From Mnemiopsis leidyi (lineage: Eukaryota > Ctenophora > Tentaculata > Lobata > Bolinopsidae), in contig JH153549.1 in the NCBI GenBank assembly GCA_000226015.1, positions 983 through 64,982 on the forward strand: a stretch of DNA of 64,000 nucleotides, in the 5' to 3' direction. Below the pieces are notes generated by a model. The model had not been told where the DNA came from. It worked only from the letters and a program-made list of their open reading frames with translations, and did no database searches. Of the stretch, positions 57,602-64,000 are shown piece after piece (position 1 is the stretch's first letter; each line of letters begins with the position of its first letter). A program made the position numbers and the translations under genes.

Positions 57602-59306
57602 ATGTCTTCAGTTTACAACAGTCGTCGTCAGCATCTTGGAAACCAATTTCAGACTTCGTTCGTTAAAACCCAAACTTGTAAACAGGTAAAACAACAAAGT
57701 ATGGAAGTGAGACCTAAAAGAGACCGAGGGTTTATAGACACAAAGAAGGAAATGCTCTGGATAGAGTGGCAGACTCTGGCAAGACACTACACAGACGACC
57801 AGCTACTTGTTGGAGAGTGGTTCTACGATATCTACCAGAAATACTCAGAACCTATCAGGTATCTAGATCAGGGTCTCTTGTAGGCTTCTAGTGGGATCCA
57901 GATAGTTTTGTCGATATCAAATTTAAATTCAAATTGTGCCCAGAGTTCATATTTCACATTGCGCCCAGGGTTAATATTTCACATCATTATACCAAGATTC
58001 AATCAACTACATGAAACAGCGGTTGTTCTTAAATCTTGACTAAACCGGCCTATCAAACTTATTTAGAGGCTGACTTTTATTGTAAAATTATTACGGAAGT
58101 TTACCGAGCGAAAACTATAATCCCACCAGGCAATATCACAACGTGGAGCACGTTTATCAGATGATACTGAACATGAAGCATTTCTACCAGGAGCTGACAT
58201 ATCCTAGAACTGTCCTGTTCGCCATCTTCTTCCACGACTACATTTACGATCCAAAAGTTTGTAAACAATATCAAGATTTGCATGTTTAGAAACTGCTTTT
58301 CAATCAGATTTGATCATATTTATGTTATCTCATTCATTTTCCATAATTAATTCGTTGTCGTTTTACATTTATAATCGACTTAATTTTTTATGAATCAATG
58401 AATGCTTGTGTTACATCAAGTGTTTATGTTGATTGAACCTCTTAGAGTAAAGATAACGAGGACCAGAGCATTAAAGCATTTGAGAGTTGCGCAAGAGACC
58501 TGGAGTTGGAGGACGACTTAGTGAAGGACGTGAAACAGATGATAAACTTAACCTCCTCCGGACACTACACAGAGGTAGGTTTGAATTTGATTCATAGAAA
58601 TTGTTTAATCAACACATGGTCTCGTCATCTGACCCGTCTACATTCTGGCAAGGCAACGTCGGGCAATGACAAGTTGGTCTGATCTGAAATAAACTAATCA
58701 GATCATGATATGAAAGGAGAAATAAATATCAGGAGCATGAAGAAGAGAAACCGAGAACACGAGACATCCACTACTTTCTAGACTTTGACTTGTCCATCTT
58801 GGGGAGCAACCATGTAGAATACACATTGTACGCCAAGAAGATCAGAGAGGAGTACAGCCATGTGGAGGAGGAGGATTATTGTAGGAGACGGGCCCAGGTA
58901 CAATCTTATCTTACACATTTCACTTGATCATTGATAAAGTTATCGGTCGTACTTCTGTTCGCTACTCCAGATCTAGAGTGATGGTGATGGAAAATTGTAA
59001 GTATATCAAGAATGGGGGTTGGCCTATCTGAGGCAATTTTAATTTTCTTGGCGTACAAAATACTAACTGATTTTCCAACAGGTCATGGAAAAGTTCCTGA
59101 AACGAAAGTATGTGTACTGTACTCGAGAGTTTCGCCAGTTTGCTGAGGAGAACGCACGAAAGAACGTGCAGAACGAGGTTGAAATGTTGAGAGGTCGCGC
59201 TGAACATCTCAGCACGTGCAAGTTGAAACAACACACGTGTGGAAAGGACGAGTTTGAGGACAAGAGTCATTCTAATGCCAAATCTAATCTTGATGGACAG
59301 GATTGA
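57602..59306 (+). CDS. HD-superfamily metal-dependent phosphohydrolase (COG4339-like), 5 exons
   Basis: A complete gene of 300 residues with exons 57602-57858, 58130-58256, 58446-58574, 58733-58897 and 59082-59306. All phases agree. Motifs are EMLWIEWQTLARHYTD, the metal ligand RQYHNVEHV, the HD pair FFHDYIYDPK, NEDQSIKAF, SSGHYTE, LDFDLSILGS, KIREEYSHV and ARKNVQNEVE, all in the order of the uncharacterised HD family COG4339 that is common in bacteria and patchy in eukaryotes. The physiological substrate is unknown. A hydrophilic C tail (KHTCGKDEFEDK-like) extends past the domain. Introns and codon use show it is a resident animal gene. An origin by old transfer from bacteria is possible but not shown. 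Confidence 0.9.
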
Positions 59307-59896
59307 TTTAAAGGAAATTCCGTCAATTAGACAAAGACACCATCTTCGTATAATGCTGACAAAAGCTGAATTTGACTTGAGACTTCAATAAATCAGATAG
59401 AGGAAAATCGCCTATTGCTATGACATGCCAAGTCATTCCTGCGATTGAGCACAAAGCGGCTTCATGCCAAATGTTCAAATATGTAAATGTAATTGGTTTA
59501 CCAAGTTGTCTGTCGATTTTTCATTTTAGAATTTAAAGGATTCATAATCATTCAAGGATTGCGGCATGGTTAATGTATATTGTTAAGCAAATAATATCAG
59601 TAATTCAGTAAGCAATATAATATGAAATATCAGAATAATTCCGTAGGAAAGGCGACAAAAATTTCTAAAACAGGATGAAAAATTTGTCTTTTGTTGCAAA
59701 CTTTGCGAACTCCATTACATCATTTAACAAAAACTGAATTATAAAATAGAATAAAACTATAACAGTGGGCAAGATGTAGCAAGTGGACGGTCGCTTTTCT
59801 GAATTCATTAGTTTATGACAGCCGATAATTTACAGTAATCAATGGAACATCAAATTTGTCACATCTTGCCTAGAAACGATTTACAAACTCCAAATT
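59307..59896. other. Spacer between two convergent genes
   Basis: AT-rich, no gene. Expected to hold the 3' ends of the HD gene (plus) and the unrecognised gene (minus); no canonical feature is clear apart from AATAAA-like stretches. Confidence 0.5.
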
Positions 59897-60595
59897 CTAC
59901 AATCTCCGAGAACCGTTTTCCAAAATAATAGCCACCGGTAGGTAAGGATGCGGCAACTTGGTTAAACTTTGTCCAGAAAAAACGGAGGCATTGCTGAACG
60001 CTCTAACCGACTTGTTGTAATCGCACGGTACAAACCACTTCTTCCTCAGCTCCAGAGCTAGTTCCGCCCCCGGACACCACCTCTTGGCGGAGCAGGAGTT
60101 GTTTGCGAACTCCTCTATCGGGAGCAACTCTAGGGTGGTGGCAGCTCCTGTACTCACGTTCCAGGAGAGAATAAACCCACTCGACACGAGGACTTCCTTG
60201 TGGGGCTGAGTGTCGTGGTTGGCGATACAGAGCACCATGATCAGGACCAACACCGTGTTTGACCCCTGACACACCTCCAACAGTCTCATGTCGTAGTCTC
60301 TGAGGGAGAGGTACCGGGCGGAAAGAGCGGCGTGCTCCCCCACTGCCGTATTGATGTAGAGTTCCGCGTCGAATGAGGCCTGCTGGACCGTGACAAAGTC
60401 GTCGTGTAGAGGCGTGGTGTGAGGGAGAGGGTGCTCGGAAACCCAGGTGTATGTCGGTCGGAGAGAACCGTGGATAAGACTTGTCGCTAGCACGGGGTAG
60501 AGGGTCTGTATAGCGTCGTATCGGGTTCTGCCTTGCGTGTTCGGGCTAGGACTTAGACCAAACACTCGGTTAGAGAAAGTCGTCACTGTATCGAC
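59897..60595 (-). CDS. Last exon of an unrecognised gene
   Basis: After a strong 3' splice site (TTTTCCTTTCAG) 232 codons run open to a stop at 59897-59899. The frame opens VDTVTTFSNRVFGLS and contains ASFDAELYINTAV, NTVLVLIMVLCIANHD, and SGFILSWNVSTG, ending PVAIILENGSRRL. Codon usage is GC-richer than the surroundings, as in the real exons of this window. It looks like the C-terminal part of a cytosolic, mostly alpha/beta protein. I recognise no family. Upstream exons would lie above 60600 and were not found. Confidence 0.7.
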   Translation of the reverse strand, partial: VDTVTTFSNRVFGLSPSPNTQGRTRYDAIQTLYPVLATSLIHGSLRPTYTWVSEHPLPHTTPLHDDFVTVQQASFDAELYINTAVGEHAALSARYLSLRDYDMRLLEVCQGSNTVLVLIMVLCIANHDTQPHKEVLVSSGFILSWNVSTGAATTLELLPIEEFANNSCSAKRWCPGAELALELRKKWFVPCDYNKSVRAFSNASVFSGQSLTKLPHPYLPVAIILENGSRRL

Positions 60596-60805
60596 CTGAA
60601 AGGAAAACGGTTTAAACTGTGATCACAGATCTGAGAATAAAGATGGATGGATATGGAGTATTGTATGACTTCAGGATGCGCTATAATATGTAACATTGAT
60701 TTATTACTAATGAATGTTATATGATGTGAGAGGATCTATCTTATTGCTACTTCCCACAAGTTAATTTTACCAATTTCGACCAATTTTGCGCTTGATACAG
60801 ACCAT
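60596..60805. other. Intron or spacer, no signal
   Basis: Sequence between the exon at 59897-60595 and a MITE-like element; nothing recognised. Confidence 0.4.
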
Positions 60806-61025
60806 ATTAGTAGGGGCGCTATTCGCTAAGCGCCAAAATTGGGATATATTGTTGTTCTTTAGGTGGCATTTGATAAGCAGTTTGGCCGAAAATAATGACG
60901 GATACCTCAAAAACTCGGCCCAAAAATAAAATCGCTACAAAACTATCAGGGCTCTGCCGATAAGAAATCGTCTAAAACCTACACGGGAAAATGAAATGAT
61001 TGGCGCTAAGCGCCCCTATTATTTA
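60806..61025. mobile_element. MITE-like element with ~24-bp terminal inverted repeats
   Basis: The left end reads TAGGGGCGCT...AAGCGCCAA (60811-60836) and the right end TTGGCGCTAAGCGCCCCTA (61000-61019), its inverse apart from a small insertion. The ~215-bp body has a second inverted pair (GGCCGAAAA / CTCGGCCC). Flanks are TTA-rich, so a short AT target-site duplication is likely. No transposase. Confidence 0.7.
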
Positions 61026-62031
61026 GCTTAGAAGTTTAAAGCGTGATTTTGTTCGGACCAAATTGTGTAAGAATCAGGAATCTGTTTGAATTTTAGGCCC
61101 GTGTGAACTGAAAAATTAAAAACTTTTCTCGCTACAATTGTTGAATACAATCATTGCCCCCGGCATGCCACATACAGCCTTACAACCACTGTATATATAC
61201 GGCATATATAATATATACCGTCAAGCCATTGTGCTACAGTAAAATTGTATTAGGTTCGTGACGCGCGCATGCCGCGCGCGCGCGGTACGTGAATTTTCGC
61301 GGCATAGAGGTTGTGAAATTAGACTCCGCGCGGGCACGCAGGCACAGTAGATAAATCCAAAAACTCCATCCGGGTCCGGACACTGCAGTACCGAAGTGTA
61401 GGACAGTTAAGGAGTGATCTATAGCCTAAGCAATTGAATATTGATTAAATTTGTTATGTTTATACGTGAGAGCAATGAGCATAATGGAATATTCGCTGAG
61501 CTTGCACAGCGAGCTCATAGTTCATAGAAGGAACAGAATGAACACACATGATCGAAAATTCTAATTACTAGAAAATGGCCCTACACGACTATCCTACGCG
61601 ACGGGAACCAACATTTAGCCGATTATCCGGCCGTGGCACAAAATTTTTCAAACACCTTATCAAATTTTGTTACTTTTGCCGTTCAATTTCAATTCTTAGA
61701 ACGTTAACTGATTTCAACAATAGTTTCTGAATCAGCCAACTTGGAAGGAATTGCGCTTTGATTTTCTGAATTTTCCGTCCCTCTATTTTCAGATAAAAGG
61801 ATGGGAGATTCAAACTGTTGTAATGAGCGACCAAGAACATCATAGTCAGCTATGTTTGTGTTTTCATGTGTATTTTCGCACCAGCTGGTGAAGAACATAA
61901 CCCTAGCAGAGAGTACAAGTATAGATTTTATGATTGGGTAGTGTGTGCTATCATGACGCGGTGCATTCTAACCTGGCTTGTGTCATGCACTCTCTTTTAT
62001 CCTACATACAAGGTGTTTTGGAATTAAAGCC
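61026..62031. other. Spacer with a CpG/GC-rich patch
   Basis: A GC-rich, CG-dinucleotide-dense patch (GCGCGCATGCCGCGCGCGCG) lies at about 61259-61345 in otherwise AT-rich DNA. A 64-residue minus-strand open frame at 61704-61898 lacks recognisable features. Confidence 0.5.
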
Positions 62032-62824
62032 ATGTCGATGATTGCCATGATCTTTAACGGAGCATGGTTTTGGACGATGATTTGGATTGGAAACAAAGTA
62101 TGTCATCTCTTTTTACGCCGGAAAACAGACAAAAAATATATTATGGCGTTTGTGCCGGGATACCATATTTGCCAGCCTGATCGTAAGAATCGGATTTTCT
62201 GATGTTAAAGCCAAAGCTCAACGTCAACAAGAAACTCCACAAATAAGTGCTCTCCCTTGGCATCTCAAAAAGATTTTTGTATTTGTATTTGTTACACCTG
62301 TACCCAGGCTTTTACAGTTATACTGAAGGGGCTCCTGGAAGATTCTAGCTCTTTTAACGGAGACCCTCCTCATTTAACCCTCAATCACGGTTTCCCGGTC
62401 ATTCGGCTGAGTCGACCGAAGAAGATTGCATAGGCAAATGCCCTTAGCGCACTCCTCTAGGATTGGCGGATCTGGGAATCGAACCCCCGATCTTCTGCGT
62501 GGGAAGTCGGGGTAGATACCACTACACCACCAGCTCTTAGCATTCTACGTGTTTAAATTACAGCTGATCTTCTGGGGTTTTGTGTGGGGATTCCTTTTCA
62601 AAATCGTTGCTTCCATCTTCGATTCGAGAAACCTCATACCCCTCACGGCTGTGATAAGCTCTGCTTCCTTACTTATTGGTTCAACTTGCTGGAACTACAT
62701 CGCTAAAGTTACCTACAACACTTTCTGTGTCATTATAGCGTGTTTGATGCACTTAGCGTACTTATTCTCTCCATCCTCACTTTTCCTAAAGGTGCAGCAT
62801 CTGAGATGCTGCACCATCGGTTGA
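62032..62824 (+). CDS. Possible small multi-pass membrane protein (2 exons)
   Basis: Exon 62032-62096 starts MSMIAMIFNGAWFWTMIWIG and ends at a GTATGT donor. It joins in phase with an exon starting at about 62562 after TTTAAATTACAG (LIFWGFVWGFLFKIVASIF), followed by two more hydrophobic segments. The product would be about 107 residues with three to four membrane spans. The end is uncertain: the frame runs through a perfect hairpin (62790-62814) to a stop at 62824, or is spliced earlier. The start could also be internal to a longer gene. No family recognised. Confidence 0.45.
62345..62535 (-). mobile_element. tRNA-derived SINE-like element
   Basis: The minus-strand head at 62464-62535 is tRNA-Gly-like, with A box TGGTGTAGTGG and a perfect B box GGTTCGATTCC and a TTCCCAC anticodon-like loop, but acceptor and anticodon stems do not pair. 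A GC-richer, non-tRNA body follows to about 62345. It lies in the intron of the membrane-protein candidate. A lone decayed tRNA-Gly is the alternative. Confidence 0.55.
62790..62814. repeat. Perfect 12-bp inverted repeat with 1-nt loop
   Basis: GGTGCAGCATCT followed by one base and its exact reverse complement AGATGCTGCACC. Confidence 0.9.
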
Positions 62825-63093
62825 AAATATCTCTTTCGTCTAGAATAAGATCTTATTTTGCGGTTTAGAACTTATTTTTTAGTATAGAAAAATAGAAACT
62901 GAGGTGATTTTTGTTAGAAACTGATGTCCGGTCAGAAATTGAAGTTTTGTTTAAAAACTGGTGTTTGAGTCTACATATCGATGTTGTAAAAATCTGGTGC
63001 GTTAATTGAAATTCAGCTTGCACTTTTCTTAATGTTGGGGCATAAATACTACTTGATCACAATGAAAATTACTAATAACTGCTTAATTCACAA
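62825..63093. other. Short spacer downstream of the protease gene
   Basis: AT-rich, no coding signal; 3' flank of the protease gene on the minus strand. Confidence 0.5.
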
Positions 63094-64000
63094 TCAAACA
63101 GTACAACTGCTGCTACAACTGTTGTACTTGTGAGGCGCACAATCTTCGTGTTTAGAACACTTCGCAGCCAGCCAGCACCACTCCTTACAATTCTCGCAGC
63201 GCTGCACCGCCCCGGTGATACCACACAGCGCGTTACACTGGCTCCAGCACGTGCCGTCCTTACACCCATAGTTACAGTTCAAGTCACTACAAGGGTAGTC
63301 GTCCCCCCATGAGCAACCATGGTTAGGAACCCTCCGTCGCTCTTTGTCCTCCTCTGCCGCGTCCGCCTCACCTCTCTCCTGGAACTCAACGATAGGAAAC
63401 TTCGCATAGTCTGCAAGCCTACAGTTGTTTTGTCGACTTCTGGAGAACCTGACGTAGCCTCCCTCGCCCCAGTTTCTACCCCAACTGTTCTTCACTTTCC
63501 AACTGTCCCGTGTGTATCCCACCATGGTGACAGCGTGATGTACTCGCTCGTGTCCAGGACATCCCCCGTATATTCCGCTACCGTACTGGTAGAAGTCGGG
63601 CTTCACTGTCATAGCAACAGCAACCACCGCACGTGCAACTGCGCGTTCTAACTCCGCGTCTGTCCTTTCAACTGTGTAGTAGTTCACATACCTGGCATTC
63701 TTTATCCCGTCAGGTACAGCACCTCCGTCATAGTTACAGGCCCTGTCCTTGGCGTAGTCGTAAGGCGCGTCTCTAAGCAAGGCAAGACGCTGATGTCTCC
63801 CCACATAACTCCAGGCGTCCTGGTACCAGCCTCCCTGACAACCGTCCCTGTCTCCGTAGGTACAGTCCAGCAGTTCTTTCTCGCTGAAGGATTTTAGAAC
63901 TCCAGTGGCGCGAGCGTACGCTCCTTCAAACGCAGCGGTAGCAGCAAAAGACCAACACGATCCGCAGCTCCGCTGATCTTTAAGACGGGTGACAAATCCC
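63094..64000 (-). CDS. Papain-family (C1A) cysteine protease with Cys-rich C-terminal extension, 5' part outside window
   Basis: A lysosomal or secreted endopeptidase by family. The open frame runs unbroken from the window edge to a stop at 63094. The catalytic Cys lies in DQRSCGSCWSFA, the catalytic His in HHAVTMVGY and the Asn in VKNSWGRNWGEGGY, all in papain order; YGDRDGCQGG is the conserved Cys/Gly block. After the catalytic domain an acidic-basic linker (GEADAAEEDKERRR) leads to about 75 residues with roughly 15 Cys (CSDLNCNYGC, CENCKEWCW), which is not part of ordinary cathepsins and may be a secreted ShK- or EGF-like binding module. The signal peptide and propeptide should lie beyond 64000. 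No introns are present in the visible part. Confidence 0.93.
   Translation of the reverse strand, partial: GFVTRLKDQRSCGSCWSFAATAAFEGAYARATGVLKSFSEKELLDCTYGDRDGCQGGWYQDAWSYVGRHQRLALLRDAPYDYAKDRACNYDGGAVPDGIKNARYVNYYTVERTDAELERAVARAVVAVAMTVKPDFYQYGSGIYGGCPGHERVHHAVTMVGYTRDSWKVKNSWGRNWGEGGYVRFSRSRQNNCRLADYAKFPIVEFQERGEADAAEEDKERRRVPNHGCSWGDDYPCSDLNCNYGCKDGTCWSQCNALCGITGAVQRCENCKEWCWLAAKCSKHEDCAPHKYNSCSSSCTV

Noticed and set aside
1-64000. CRISPR array or bacterial operon structure
   Set aside because: Direct repeats here are mini- and microsatellites without spacers of uniform length, and the genes are intron-containing and eukaryotic.

Overview
The window is animal nuclear DNA. It is AT-rich, every coding gene but one at the edge is split by GT-AG introns, and the intergenic DNA is full of micro- and minisatellites. 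The gene content (a giant immunoglobulin-domain receptor, rhodopsin-type GPCRs, eukaryotic glutathione synthetase, a papain-type protease) fits an invertebrate, perhaps an early-branching metazoan. The phylum cannot be fixed from the sequence alone.

Layout. Positions 1-2760 hold a tandem array with a period of about 745 bp. Three of its units carry a minus-strand tRNA-Leu(CAA) of bacterial type. Positions 5717-42282 are one minus-strand gene of about 57 exons: signal peptide, 30 Ig domains, a Ser/Thr-rich stalk inside the ectodomain, one transmembrane helix and a short cytoplasmic tail. The intron that splits its 29th Ig domain (7299-17220) contains three related GPCR genes on the opposite strand. 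Positions 42283-48591 show no gene I can support. Positions 48592-53183 are the minus-strand glutathione synthetase gene, from its second or later exon to the stop; one intron is swollen by a minisatellite that carries copies of an exon edge. Around 54566-56850 lies a retroelement-like fossil with coiled-coil, AlkB-like dioxygenase and SGNH-hydrolase-like parts.

Positions 57602-59306 are a complete five-exon plus-strand gene for an HD-superfamily metal-dependent phosphohydrolase. Positions 59897-60595 are the last exon of an unrecognised minus-strand gene. A MITE-like element lies at 60806-61025, a possible two-exon small membrane protein (plus) at 62032-62824, with a tRNA-derived SINE-like sequence in its intron. 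Positions 63094-64000 are the 3' part of a papain-family cysteine protease gene (minus) that runs off the window.

The genes do not form a pathway. The notable link is architectural: a receptor-like Ig gene hosts a young, gene-converting GPCR cluster inside one of its introns. Exon coordinates come from reading splice sites and phases by eye. Most junctions agree in phase; exceptions are noted.
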